Source: Todiramphus chloris collaris | Lineage: Eukaryota > Chordata > Aves > Coraciiformes > Alcedinidae | DNA length: 64,000 nt | Assembly (NCBI GenBank): GCA_025345505.1 | Contig: JANVCC010000030.1 | Span: 4,821,053-4,885,052 of the forward strand | Direction of reading: 5' to 3' | Part shown: positions 30,979-44,156 of the stretch, piece by piece | Position numbering within the stretch: position 1 is the stretch's first letter | Layout of the letters: every line of letters starts with the position of its first letter | Program-made: the position numbers and the translations under genes | Notes under the pieces: model-generated | What the model was told of the DNA's origin: nothing | Databases searched by the model: none | The model's input: the letters and a program-made list of their open reading frames with translations, nothing else

Positions 30979-31383
30979 AAACTGTATATGTTGAGAGTTG
31001 TACTTTTCAATGGTGGATAGGGTACCTTTATATGTAAATTTTAAAGTTTTGACTGTATAAATTATCAGTCCCTCTTCAGGGGCCTAATGCAGGATTTTGA
31101 ATGGGATTATTGCCATCTTACACCATATTTTTGTAAAACATTGTAGCTTAATCATAATCTCACAATGAAGATTTTGCATCACTTTTTGCTATTATCATTC
31201 TTTTCAGAATTATAAGCCAAAAGAATTTACGCCTTAATGTGTCATTATGTAACATTCCTTATAAGAATTGTAAATATTTGGTGTTCTGTTTCTGACATTT
31301 TAACTTGAAAGCGGAAAACTGCAAGATTATGTATTTAACAATATTGGTGGCAAATATTCAATAAATAGTTTACATCTGTTAGA
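30979..31383 (+). other. PDCD10: PDCD10 3' untranslated region
   Basis: Continues the last exon after the TGA as about 400 bases of AT-rich sequence without a sustained reading frame. It runs to an AATAAA signal at 31360-31365, and cleavage is expected 10-30 bases later. The end position is an estimate. A longer 3' UTR using a more distal signal cannot be excluded. Confidence 0.75.
31360..31365 (+). terminator. PDCD10: Poly(A) signal AATAAA for PDCD10
   Basis: A canonical AATAAA about 380 bases after the stop codon. It is followed within 20-40 bases by a T/GT-rich stretch (TGTCTTTTTGTATGTG), the usual downstream element for cleavage. This is the first good signal after the stop. Confidence 0.8.
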
Positions 31384-34300
31384 CTGTCTTTTTGTATGTG
31401 AACAAAACTGCATAACTCATCTTTCTAGAACTGCAGAGCATTCATTAAATGGAAAAATTAAAATTATTTGGGTGCTTAGAGCTACTGGCAGCTCAAAACT
31501 GTAAAATGAGGGGTTTTCCTTCAAGCTGAGATTTTGGCCGTGATCTAATACTAGACCAGAATAATTTTATTAAAACGCCTCTGACAAAATAATAAAAGAA
31601 CTGCAGAAGTGAGATATGCTTTTGTTTTTGATAGAAACTAAATCTTACTTCTTTCTTGATCTTCTGTTGGTGGCGAGTTAACATATTTTACTCTGAGACT
31701 ATGCCAAGGTTTTGAGCAGAGGATTACTTGAAATAGATGCAGCTGACTCTGCAGCAGAGGCTGAATTTAAAATATTAAGATAACTGGGTTTTATTGGTAC
31801 CCTTTTGGGAGGGAGGAGGAGAGAAGAAAGAACTCTTCCAGGTAGCACTAGTGATTATCTATACTATGCATGCCATGAGGCAACTTTTTTTTCAGGGACT
31901 GAAATCATGTGAGACCTCGACTGAAAAAACTTGTTTGTGTAGGTGGATAAGAACTGCTGGTGGACAGATTCAGACTTCATTGTTGTGATTTCATGGTTAT
32001 ATTTCAAAAGTTCTGATTGATATCTTGCATCCCTCTTTCAAGTGCACCTTGCTTTACTTTGAAATAGAATCTTCATAGAATAAACAAAAATTTTCAAAAA
32101 ATTGATGTGGCCATAACAAATAAGTTTAGGGAAGAATGTGAAGCAGTTTATGAAGTTGTGCAAGGTGTTGCAAGTGGATCACTTCAGACTGAAAGAGCAT
32201 AATTGCTACAGAACTATTCCTTGTTTGGGTATAAATGATGAAGAGAAGGTGCATCCAGACTTATCTGGCACACTGGCCTGGTGCTGTATTGCTCATATGG
32301 GGCAAGTGCCTTATCCAGAGTATAACAGCGAGGTCTTTGGATTTTGTTACCTGCTTAACAAATCTAAAAGAGGAGAATGGTATCTGCAGCCCTCCAAAAT
32401 GGCTCTGATGTTCTGCCCTGTACCTGTGCATGGAAATGTTTCCTTGATGAAAGCACTGACTGTAGTGAAATGTAACAAATGTGAAGGAGAGTATTATGTA
32501 CAAATGAGTTCTTGAGAATGTATGTTGTGAATTACATAAAGCTATGAACAGGACATGGTCCTTCTTTTGCTGTTGAGGCTGTTTTGTGTTCTGACAGTGG
32601 TGTGGTGTGTTTACTAACAAATTGAGCTTAGTAATTTGACAAAGGGATGCACATAGAATTTATAGTTGAAACCTTTTGTTAAAGCTTGGCATGCTGAATT
32701 GTCCCTTCTTGGAAAGCAGTAGAAGAGAAGCGATGTTAACAGCTACTAAACAGGCAGTCTGACTAAATTAGAGTAATACTTAATTCTGTAACTAAAAAGG
32801 TTGAGTAGTCTTCCTTGCTGATGTTAAGTTGTAGCACCTAGGGGCTTAATGAAAACTAATTAGGTAGAAGGAGAAAGGCACCCAGAGTTTCTGATACTTC
32901 ATTTGTCTTGAGAAGAGTGCTTGGTACTGGGGAGAGTGCACCAGTGACTGTAAGGAGAGACATGAAAGCTTGGGTTATACTTTGTGAATTGGACTCAATT
33001 CCAATAAGATTCAGACTTTTTCTTTTGCTATCTTCTTGTGTTTAGAAGGACAGTAGCTAGTGTTGGCAGTCATTATTTGCATGATACTATTTTTACGTCT
33101 GCGGATGTAGTAAAAAATATTTTACAGATGTACTACTTGAGTACCAAACAAGATGCTGTGTAATGTCCTGATAATCTGTTCCTTGAAGCTAAATTCAAAG
33201 AGGCTATTGAGAAATAAACTGCTCCTGTTCATCAGTTCTTCCTAAAACCTTGATTGGATAAAAGGTACCAAGCATAAGGCTAGGCTTCAGGTAGTCTGGC
33301 CAATATGTTTTGTTTTATTTATAACCTTATTGTGATTTCTTTGTTACCCTTAAAAGTACTGGAACATTATTCATTGTAATTAATGTCTGGTAACGGGAAA
33401 ACTTGAAAACTGCTGTCTTCAGGTCACACTCTTTTACTGTGTGCAGTGAATCCATATCTAGTGGTCTTACAAACTTTTATTTTCCACTGAGTATGAGCTG
33501 GGACATATGTCTGTCAAATTTTATTGTGGTTTTGCACTTTATTCAAGTTACTGAGTAGCTAAATATAAATTTCTCTTCAGGATTTCTAATATAGCAGCTA
33601 GTGTTGCAAAATGCTATTAGAAAATCTCAGCTGTGAATGTGGTTTATAACTGATATGATAATGTTAACATACAGAAAACCAATCTAATAAAGAAAATAAA
33701 ACTTTGTATATTGGTTAATGAAGCAAAGAAATGTCTTAATCACTTGTTTGGATCTTTCTCAGCCTATAAAGAAATGAAGAACTTAGATTAACTTCTGGTT
33801 AGAAGCTTCTTGTTTTAACACTGATACAGAGTTTTGTTTACAAGTCTGTAAGATGTGCCAGATGCCTTGCTCATAATGAGCTTTATCTTGAGCTGACAAA
33901 AGTGGAAAGTGTGAAATTTCAGTGTTTCGGTGTCAGAACTTCCACTTATCCAGACAGGAAGATGAGATAGTATCGGTCTTGATAATGAGAGCTATCTTTT
34001 CATACGATCTTATCTAGATTACCACTGAAGTGTTGCTGCTTAATGTTCTTCTGGGATCTTCCTCTGTATATCAAGGGAAGACACACCTCGTTTATTCCCT
34101 TGGTTTTACAAAGGGACTGTGTATCCTCTGAAGTGGGTGGGGAGTGAAAAAAATGATATCTAGACAAGCTTGCCACAAAGCTAAGTTTGAGATTATTATA
34201 ACCATTATGAAAGGGAGGCAAAGTAAATATAATGATGTGTGTGACACTAATAACTGGATTTGGCACAGCAGTGATTATCATTTACCTTTGGAGTAGCACC

Positions 34301-35070
34301 GGTTGTTCTGCTTGAGAACGTTGCTTCGCTGTGCTCAGCCTGGCTCATCTTCCCGTGGGACTAACCAGTGAGTTCTGAAGAAGGTTTTGCAGGCAGCTTC
34401 CATGGGGGAGCTGGGGGAGCTCTTCTAGCTTTGCATAATGATTTGGTGCATGTATTCACTTCGTCATTTTTCACTCCGCTGTTTTGTTTTTCCTCATACT
34501 CTTCTTTCTGGGCAGATGTTGCTTTCAAAAGAGACTAGTAGAAAATGTGCTTCAGGAGCAAAACCACTTTCTAAAAGCTAACTTAGTGATAAAAAATAGC
34601 ACTGAAAAGATGTTCCTGGGACATCAAGTTTGGCTTCCTGTTACAGAAGTTAAAAAGTACTATATAATGTTGGTCATAAATCTGTCAAGTTCTATTTTAA
34701 AGTTGGCTTCTTTGTCCTCATTCCTCTTGTTAGATGTAATTTTAAGTCTGAAAAAAAAAAAAACTTCAAATATTGAGTTTTAATATGCTGCATAAATTTA
34801 ATTTATGATGAAGAATTCAATAACCTTGTCCACAACCAACTGTTCTTTTTTCCTCCTCCTTCGCTTAGTCTTGGGATGAAATGTATGCCATCTAGGGCTT
34901 CACTTCTTAAAAGATACACAGTCCCAAGTTTTTGGTACCTCCGCTCATTTTAGAGAAGATCAGACAATGCTAAATTTGCTCCTTTTGAGGCTGAGACAAA
35001 ACAAATTCATCCTATGCTTGTAATGCAAGCTTGAATTTTTGCAGCAAAATTCATGGGCAATGGTGTGTCC

Positions 35071-35088
35071 GGGGGGGGGGGGGGGGGG
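35071..35088. repeat. Homopolymer G run, 18 bases
   Basis: Uninterrupted G18 after GTGTGTCC. No gene is seen around it. Confidence 0.95.
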
Positions 35089-38000
35089 TCATCTACAGAT
35101 TTTTTTGGTGGTGTCTCTCAGCTTCTCTGTCCCCCTCTCCTACCTTGCAGCTTGGTTATGGTTTTGTAGATGTAGTACTTGATTTCTGAGATGATGTAAA
35201 ATGCTTCTGACTGTCTATGTCACATAGCAATGGTTTGCTGGATGGCATCACTTCTTATTTTGCGCTTTGTGCTCCAGCTCAGGAAGCAGAACATGCTGCA
35301 GGGTCTGTAAGCAGCACATTGACACATAGGACTTGCATAGCATGGGGGAGAAAAGCTCTCCACTAGGTATTTACACCAAGCTTGATTCTGAGGTGGCTGT
35401 GTGATTCTCCTCTCTAGTTTAGCATGTATTGCATGTCATCTTCACAACGTTTTTTTACAAGATCTGTGCAAGTACGTGGCTTTTTTTAGTGCCTTTTGTA
35501 AGAAAGAGAAGTAAGCTCAGCAACACTTGAGGTGCAGGAATTGTTTGTGCCTGTGTTGTGCTCATCATAAAAAGATCGGACTGTGATAACAATACCTGGG
35601 CACTATTGGAGTGTACAGTTATATGATAAAGGGTTTAATCTCTTGCTTTTTTTTCTACCAGCTTGCAGTGCTTCTCATCACAGGTCAAACTGGGTTAAGA
35701 CCAGTAAGACCTCACCTGGCAGCACATGCAATAAGTATTTGCAATTTAGGAGTCTACTGTTCCAGTAAATGTGCATTGTTCCAGGAAGATTAGTTTGGCC
35801 AGAAAATTTCAGTGAAAAGTTCATCTTTGGTTAGACCTTGCTGTTGCTGTTACTTTGGAATCTTTAATCTTTGCAATCTTTAATTGCTATTAAACATCTG
35901 TAGGTGCTGCCTTTTTTGAGCTAAAAGACTGCCTGAATGTTAAAACTCTTGGGATTGTTAAACTCTTCTCTCCCTGGAGACAAAAGTGTTCTACTTATTA
36001 AGTGTATTCAAGGAGGAAATGTGTTTCTTTAGTACTCTAATCCTATCATTGGTGACAAGCAAAATAGATTTTCAGTTGCAGATTTCTAATACTCAGATAC
36101 TCTGTATAAATGTTAGTGAATTTGCATTTGGTATCATAGTCAAAAAGGGTCATTGTACCTGATGGATTTAATGATATTAGAGCATATTTTTGTAGTGTTT
36201 CACTAAGCTAAAAAAAAATTAAACCCTATATCTAAATTAGACATCTTTGACACTTTATTATTTCATAATTGTAACTATTAGACTTTTTGCAGTAGGTAAT
36301 TGCTTTTTTCCCCAAGCTGCCTTAGTCTCCAAGGACAAGCAATGGGTGAAATAGAAGCCCGAGTGCCTGAAGTTTTAAAGAGAATAAAGTATCAGCTAAA
36401 AGTATAATTCACTTAAACTCTCTTCTTGCTGCTGGGTATCTAATCTCTGATAGAGCCACAGTGAAAAATGCTCTGGAGGAATTTGAAAGGAGTTATAACC
36501 TTTAAGAGAATGCAGGACACTTTCATGGTAAGTGACTTTTCTAATTAAAATGTTAATTGGGAGGATTTTGTCTTGCTTATCGAGGAAAATGTGGTAGCCA
36601 TTTTTCACTGCTGTTTGCATTGCCATGTGATATTGACAATTTTGTGTGGCTTTCTACATCTGCTTAATGAGTGACAAACAGAATTTCCTTAAGTGGTTTG
36701 GGAGATCAGAAATTCCTATCAAGGCTATAATGCAGTAAGGATAATAAATACTGCTTGTGAAGGTTAAGAAGCAAAACCCAAGCCTAGCCGTGAGCTTCCT
36801 CTGAATCCAGGCAGTCTCTGCAATAGTTCTATCGAAGTAAAATTCCCATGCGTGCAACACTGCAGTTGTAGACAAATTGTGATCAGTTAGCCCAGCAGTA
36901 GTATCTAAGGAGCAGTACTGCTGATTGGAGTCTTGGCAAAACGCGAATGCAAGTTTCTCTGAATCACCACGAAGAGCCTTGGTTGCTGCAGGTAATAGGA
37001 GAAAATAAATTCTATTGCTATTCAGTAAGAATTCTGAAGTTTAACAGTAAAGCCTTGTGCAAGTCGATATTCTCTATTGGAAATACCTGAGTGAGAACTG
37101 AGGTGTTCTTTTCAAAAAGAAACCAAACATCTGCATTACCAACATACAAAAGCTAAGGATGGTTTTGGGGTTTTTTTGTATTTTGTTTTTTCTTTCAGTA
37201 TAAGAAGTGACCTTTATGTCACAAAGCACAAGCAAAGACAACTGCTGACAATGCCAAAGTAAGTGAAGTTCAATCTGTTGACCTCTTTCTCTCTGGAGCT
37301 CTTTCTCATGAACATGCAATAATGCTTCAGTAATTCTCTGCCAATATAAGGAAGCAACTTGCATTAGCAGAGTAATGCATAAGAGAAATACAGCTGAGGT
37401 GCAAAAAAACCCTGCTGTAATCATGTCTGTTAGACACAAATTAAAGAGCAAGGCTGATGTGCTGGAATAATTAGAGATCAAACCTGCCATTTGGCCAATT
37501 CTCATTTACTGAGGTGTCAAGTGTGATGTGTAACCTTGTACTGGTGCTTCATCTGCAAGGACACTGAGCCCAGTGGGACATGCTTGGTGTTCTTGTGCCT
37601 TCTATACGGGGGAAGGAAACTAACAGGTCCCCATGCCCCCCACCCAGTCTGGGCTGATTTTGCTTTTTTTTTACCCAATTCTTGAAGCAGTCAATGAGCA
37701 GCTAGCTACCCCCATCTTCCTCCACATTACATATATAGCAGTTCTAAAATTTGTGAAAAAATCACGCACAAACCTTCCTGCCTGTTTAATGATTTTGGTA
37801 CAATATCATGAATTTGTCTCTTAGTAGGACTCCTGGGTGTAGGGCAAGGACCTGTCATCTCTGGGTTTAGGCTTGAGGGGAGGTGGGCTGGAGAGTGCAC
37901 TTGGGTCTCTGCTCTGCCCACAGCTGTTCTGTGCAAGGCAACTGTCTTAGCTCAGGGGCATAACTTTCAGCACAGTCTTGTTTCCAGCCTCTTCTGCTTC

Positions 38001-41000
38001 TATAGCCTCTGAGGCTGCTTAAAATGGATGGAGTTCATTTGTACAAGGTACACCTACACACTGCCATTTATTTTCGTAGCAGCAGTGACTGGGCTTCGTT
38101 TTGTGTGTTCAGACTGCAAGCTCCAATTTCAGTTCTTCTCTGAGCTATTAGTCACTGTCCTTCGAGCCTAACTTTAGGAACAAGTGGAAAAGTTCATCGT
38201 CAAAAATGCTGAAAGTAAATGGATTTTACTAGGAGAATGGTCCAGCTGCAAACTACCGTTGCTTCTGTTCATCTCTAGATTGTCTCTCTCTCCAAATCAA
38301 GTCCCTGGAACTGAATTTTAGGAATTGGCAGCTTTGTGGGTTTTCTGACTTCTTAAAAGCTTATTCAAAACCTGTACCTTCTACTATTTGGGTGGCTTGC
38401 AGGCAGAACTGTTTGACACTTCTGTATTTCCTGAAAGCTATTTGGAGGAGAACAATGTGGTAGAAATGACTGGAAAAACTTGGCCTTTACATTTGTTTTC
38501 TGAAAACTATCCAAAATGGTGAGAGTTTTAGTCTTGTGGTGGTTGGACTTTTTTTGGGGGGGGTGGAGGTCAGAGGTTAATAGTTACAAGTTACTTAAGC
38601 CTTTTGCATCTGCAGATGTTTCTATCTGAATTGATGGATGTGCGGTTACTCACCCCAGTGGAAGCTGGATGAGATTTTTGGTTTTATATACTCTGCATTT
38701 ACTGGTTGCTGGGATGGCGTTGCTCTTCTTCTAATTGCCTTTTACTGTCCTGTTGGTAAGAGTCTAACTATACACACCTTGTAGACTGAAGTGTTGTAGC
38801 AGAGTTTAACGTATGGGGATTTTACATGTTTTGGGCGATGATGTTTAGGATCAATTGCTGCTTTGCAGTATCTCTCCTTCCCACGAAGCAAAGGAGTTAT
38901 AAAAGCTGCTTCACAGCTCAGATTTTCATAGATGAATTAGCAACACAAAGCAGAGAGATAATTTCGTATTAATTTTATCCCTGAGCTATTAGAGTTCAAA
39001 AGCGCCAGCACACAATTGACATCTCTCACCGATGATACCCCTAAAACTCTCTGCCTTTGTCTCTGCAGTATAAGGCTGCTTTTCTGCTGATACATCATGG
39101 CCAAAGAACTTAAAAGTTGGACAAAAGAATTCATGCTGTTGGGAATGAAATTTTGAAATTAGAAAGAAGGTGTTTGAAAATCCATAATTGAAATTTTTCT
39201 TAGAGTGACACTTGAACATTGTTCCTGAGAGCTGCCTTTGTCAGTACTGAAAGATTTCCAGACACAGCAGAGTTGGAAGGCTATTTCTGTAGGAAAGTGT
39301 TGGTGTATAGGGAAATCTGCACTGGCTTTAGCATGACTAACTCCTGCTGTTGCTTCTTCACAACCTCACAACAATTGCGTCCTAGCTGAAACATAGTGCT
39401 GGTACACCTGTAGTTAATAAAGCTATTTTGCAAACACTACAATGGTATGTACAAAGTGTACCAACTTTTTCCCAATGCATAGGTATCTCTAAGTTGAAAA
39501 GGAAGATCAAATGCAGTACCATTTTTAGGTGCAGAGAGGCTTCAGTTTCCCTTTTTCTGTGGATCGCTGTTGTTAAAGAGCCAGTTTGCTTATTGTGAAA
39601 AATCCCTCCTTTGTGCAACAGTTTTCAAAGCTTAAGTCAGAACTGCCATCAGTGTGGCACTTTAACAATAAATATAAACCCCCTCTAATATCTTTTAACC
39701 ACCCACTGAATAAGTAGTCCTAATTTTTAACTCTTCTCTAGAAGAAAAATAAATTATGTTTTTTTCTGGACACTGTCAGCAAATTTGTGACATTGCAAGA
39801 TTTATTATCCATTTTAAACGAATGAAGTCAGCTCTTATTATGTGGCACATGACACAACTGGAAAGGTCTGCTGTGAATTGGCAGCCAGCATCCCTTCCAC
39901 CCAATGGGCAGCTTGAATTCATACCTGTTCTGGCATGGTGAAATAGTAGCTGGGACAGAGCCTGGAAGAACTTGGATGTGGGGCCACACGTATCCAGTCT
40001 GTACTGAACTTGTGAGTGCGTTTGTCTCTTTTTTTTTTTCTTGTTTTTTTGCTGTATGGCCGGCAAAATTAGTCCCACTTCCATAAAAGCAGTGGATGAG
40101 TTGTTTTGTCTCTATTTCAGTGCCTTTTTGACACTGTAGCAAAGACTGTCAGTGAACAAGGTGGTCCTGTAGCTCAAGTCATCCTAACCTTTCTCTGACC
40201 TTGATCAATGTGCTTAATTTCTCTGTGCCTCAGTTGCCTGTTCATTATTTAAGGAGCACACACAATGGGGCCCTGATTTCAGCTACATTACTGTAATAAT
40301 AATAAAATTTCCCAAGCATAAAGGAAAGATTTGCAAGCCAATGACTGTCAGATCTGAGTGCTGCATAGTCTTCAGAATGAGAAATATTTTAAGGTGAGCG
40401 AAGGCAAATCACTTACAGTATGGGAACATTCAAAAACTAGATGGAATCCTCTAAATATTTTAGATCTGAAGTAAAATAAATAAGTCAGTATCTTTCAGCT
40501 AAAGAGTTCAGATAATTTTCTGCATGGATTATGTTGCCAGAAGAAAATCGGAGAAGCAAATACTGGAGGACAATAATCATAATTTGTAGAAAATGGTTGT
40601 GTGGAAGGTGAAAATCATTACTATCTCATCAAAATGTCTACTGCGTGTTTTCTTCCTGGAGCAGGAAAATGCTAAGGTGTCTTGCACTGCTCATTCCTCA
40701 ACTGCAGTACCAGCAGAGGTGCCGGGTGGAACCGATCTACCCTTCCCTGCAGCTCAGCACTGCTCTGAGCTGTGAGGCTATTTGGACTTCTTGCAGCTGC
40801 CTACTGCTCCTTCTCTTGTGCCTTCCCACTCCTGGCTTCAAGCAGTGGCAGCAATAAGCACCCCAGCATGTATCCTCCTCCAAGACGATCCTGGTGGGCA
40901 TGCCTGCTTTATTCCAGATGCAAGGGCTTCTGGTGCTGCTGTACAATTCACAAGCTCTCTCTTGACAAAGAGAAGAACAGGGACCAAAAAGAGGGTCTTG

Positions 41001-41790
41001 CCCATCCTCCCTATATGCTTAAATAGGTTTTATTTCTGTTATAGATGGAATTTTTGAGCTTCAGTTTTTGTCTGAGGATTGAGAGCTTGAACAAAACGTC
41101 ATCTTTAGCATCTTCTTTAAAGAAAGAGTAGGAGCTCTTAATCTTCGTGAAAAATTGTTCCTAGGTGGTCTCTATTTCAAACTTATTCCAGAACTACAGC
41201 AGTATTTATTGTTTTGTAATACTGAAAGTTGTCAGTTCAGAGCGGGGTCCTGTTATGCTTCATTTTGTGCAGAGATACAAGACAAATTAGAGGTGAAAGA
41301 GCTTGGAGTTCAAAACAGTATGACTCACAGATTAGGAAAGGAAAGAGTTTTTCCAGAGAGTACTGGCACAATGTAAGTAGAAACTAGATTTCTTTTGCTC
41401 AAACTATTGAATTATGTCACTTCTTTATAGACCAACCTGCCACTCTAAGGGGGAAAAAGTCACGTTGTTTGATTTCAGTGATAAAGGCTGTTGGGACAGA
41501 ATGTCACAGAAAAATCATGCAAAAGGAATATAACTTGCAGTATCACATTTAATGAAGATAATTTTTTTAAAAAATGAATCCCTTGATGTAAGGTGGTGGT
41601 GAGGAACAGACTGACCTCTGACTCCAGTCTGCAGTGTGATCACGCACTCTACCTCTTCCTAATCCTTGGCTCACATTACATGTTGGTACCAGGGTGAAAG
41701 TGGGGCAAACACCATCTAATATCTAATCTTTTGCTTCAGACATTGTTTGTTGGAGGCGGCAGTGTTTGGCCCGTACAAATTCATTTAAAA

Positions 41791-41830
41791 ATTGCATTTT
41801 AAAAAATTGCATTTTAAAAAATTGCATTTT
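41791..41830. repeat. 15 bp tandem repeat, about 2.7 copies
   Basis: ATTGCATTTTAAAAA repeats twice perfectly and is followed by a third partial ATTGCATTTT. The minus-strand frame over it reads repeated KMQFF and is not a gene. Confidence 0.95.
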
Positions 41831-42449
41831 GGAATTGAGACAAGTAGACCAAGGAAGTATGGAATGCAAAAAGGAGGAAAGTGGGAGGAAGATGGTGGTG
41901 TCAGATGGAATGGAATAAAATGTTTTTACATGAAGCACCCTTGTGGGTTAGACCTGGGGCCCCAGCTCTGAGGATGGTTTGGCACACACAGGCTTTGTGG
42001 TTACATATGTGCTTATAATATGCCAAGTTGTTTAGTTTTGGCTAATCTGGGCTTAAGTACTGTGTCTACAGAAAATAAAAAATGAAGCTGTGATGCGTAT
42101 CTTGGAAAATCATTATATCATCTTGATGTAGTATGCATGTAGTAACTAACAATATTTTTTTTTGTTGTTATTCTTTTTACTACAGAATAGTGCTTCTAAG
42201 TAGCCTCACCACTGGTAGACCTGAAGATGATGTTTTGAGAGTCCCATGCTGGAGAAGAGGCAGATTTGTTTTCCTGTCTCAGTGAGGCTAGGCAGATTGG
42301 TTAGACATCTCAGAGTTATACTTTGATTGAAGAACAATTGTGGTCACCAGTGAGAGAGCCATGAGAAAGCATCCCATGATTCTTCTCCTGAAACAGTGTA
42401 GATCAAGCATCCTCAATGCTTTTAGTCAGGAAAGTATTTTATAATGATA

Positions 42450-42740
42450 ATGGACAGTGGTAAGATGACTTGGGAAACTGCGTGTGTGGTTCTGGCTACC
42501 TCTGTTCAGAAGGATTGCCTTGAATGGAAACGGAACCCAAGAAGGGCAGTTAAGAAGATCAACGGAATTGATTAATCTTTTTTTGTGAAGAGAGATTAAG
42601 GGTTTGGCTTGTTCAAAACCTAATCAAGGTCAGAAGAGAGATTATGAATCTCTACTTAAGTATTTGGCATAGATAAAGAGAATCGCTTCAGCTAGAAGCT
42701 GATATGATTGTATGATTGAATTTCTATGACTGTATGATGA
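42450..42740 (+). mobile_element. Old, diverged CR1 LINE fragment
   Basis: Follows the order of CR1 3' sequence with many changes: GTGGTTCTGGCTACCTCTGT, an 'aagggcagttaagaagatcaa' stretch, 'gaagagagattaagggtttgg', 'cttgttcaaaacctaatcaag', 'tacttaagtatttggca', and a tail of repeated TGTATGATTG/CTGTATGATG words. Divergence suggests an old insertion. Confidence 0.65.
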
Positions 42741-44070
42741 CGACAGTTGCATTAGTTACTAAAAAAGCAGTTTTGTCCTTACTTGAAGAAGTAGTTGTGT
42801 GTTCTTCTGTACACTGTATAAGGAGAAAGGACCTAAATGTCCTTAAGGTGGAATTTTGAGTTCTTGGAAGACATTGTATAACTGAGCAGGACAGTCTGGG
42901 GACAGGAAATTAGATAAAGTCTATAAATACCTGAGGCTTATCTGTACCGAAGGGAAGAGGGTTAAAGGCTATTGGGTGACTGCTTTCCACACAAATATTT
43001 GTACTGTACCCATCACATGCTTTTGCTGGTCACTTGTTAGGGCCATGAATTCACTTCTCCCTTTCCTCAAATACTGTAGGGTTTTTTTATTTGTTGTAGG
43101 TGTACACGTGTGTAGCAGAGTGCAATGTTTGGGCTTTTCTGACTTTCTAATGCAATAATTTGGCTGCAGCCAGCTTGAGGTACTGCTGGTGGTCCTGCTG
43201 GTGTAAAAGCTTCAGCACCTGGGTAGTGTAAACTCGTTGTGTATGTGTAGATGCTGTACTTGAGGGGTGTAAGGTAACAGCAATTCTCTTTATCATTCTG
43301 TAGAGGTCTTATGAATTATAAATTGCTTGCAAGTGGGTTGTGACCTGGAGTATGTGATGAGGTGTTGAATGGTTGAACTGAAGCTCCAATCTTGTGTAAA
43401 GTTAAGTGAGCTGCTTCGGCCACAATATTATTTCAGATTAAAAAGTGACACTTTAGACTGATTGAAACTAGCTGTAAAAATGGATCAGTTTTTAGCTAAC
43501 TAACAAAGGAAAGGTGTGTGTATATGGGAGGAATATTATTTAACAAAAAAAACCCATAAAATCATGATTACTTAACACTTGCAAAAGAAAGTTTTACTCT
43601 TAAAAAAAATTGCTACATTTAGAAATTTAATTTTTAGGCATTGGTTTGTTTTCTTTAAAGTCTGAATTAAAACATTTCTGATAGGAGAAAACTCATGATT
43701 CAGAGTGAAGACTTTTTAGACATCATGATGAGAAAAATGATTTTGTTTTCTTTACTTTTGACTTCAGGTTTCAGCCACCAAGACACAACGTGTTATTCTC
43801 TCTGCCCTTCCCATCCCGCTGGCAAAGCATTTAGTGTGGATTGCTTAGCACCTTAGAAAATCAGTGTGTATTTACACTTCATAAAGATTTCTCATCAATG
43901 AAATAAGTTATTCTTCAAATATATCATTTGCAGTCTAGACCATCATGATAATGTAAAATACAGAGTAGCAGAAATAGCAACAAGAAGATAATAAAATTGA
44001 TACAAGAACCAGTTGTGACTTTTCTATGCAATTATTATGAAGCTGAATTTCAGTTAATTTCTCTTATTTT

Positions 44071-44100
44071 TATTTAACATATTAGTATTTAACATATTAG
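44071..44100. repeat. Perfect 15 bp tandem duplication
   Basis: TATTTAACATATTAG occurs twice, head to tail, without mismatch. It directly abuts the hairpin at 44101-44156. Confidence 0.95.
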
Positions 44101-44156
44101 TAAATGCTGACTCTTATTTAAAAATATATATATATAAAAAAGAGAATCAGCATTTA
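44101..44156. repeat. Inverted repeat, possible hairpin with AT loop
   Basis: Left arm TAAATGCTGA-CTCTT pairs with right arm AAGAG-AA-TCAGCATTTA, with a two-base bulge. The centre is nearly pure A/T (TTTAAAAATATATATATAT). Total span is 56 bases. It could be the terminal-inverted-repeat remnant of a small element, a cruciform-forming site or a hairpin RNA. Confidence 0.85.

Noticed and set aside
32138..32515. 125-codon plus-strand frame just downstream of PDCD10
   Set aside because: Matched by a similar-length frame on the other strand, no homology recognised, and the length is not beyond chance.
37074..37505. 143-codon minus-strand frame with hydrophobic segments
   Set aside because: Length is within chance for 64 kb read in six frames. 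No recognisable family, signal or splice context.
41155..41376. 73-codon plus frame ending in CAATG|TAAGTA, which looks like a splice donor
   Set aside because: The stop overlaps the supposed donor, there is no good acceptor in frame, and no family is recognised.
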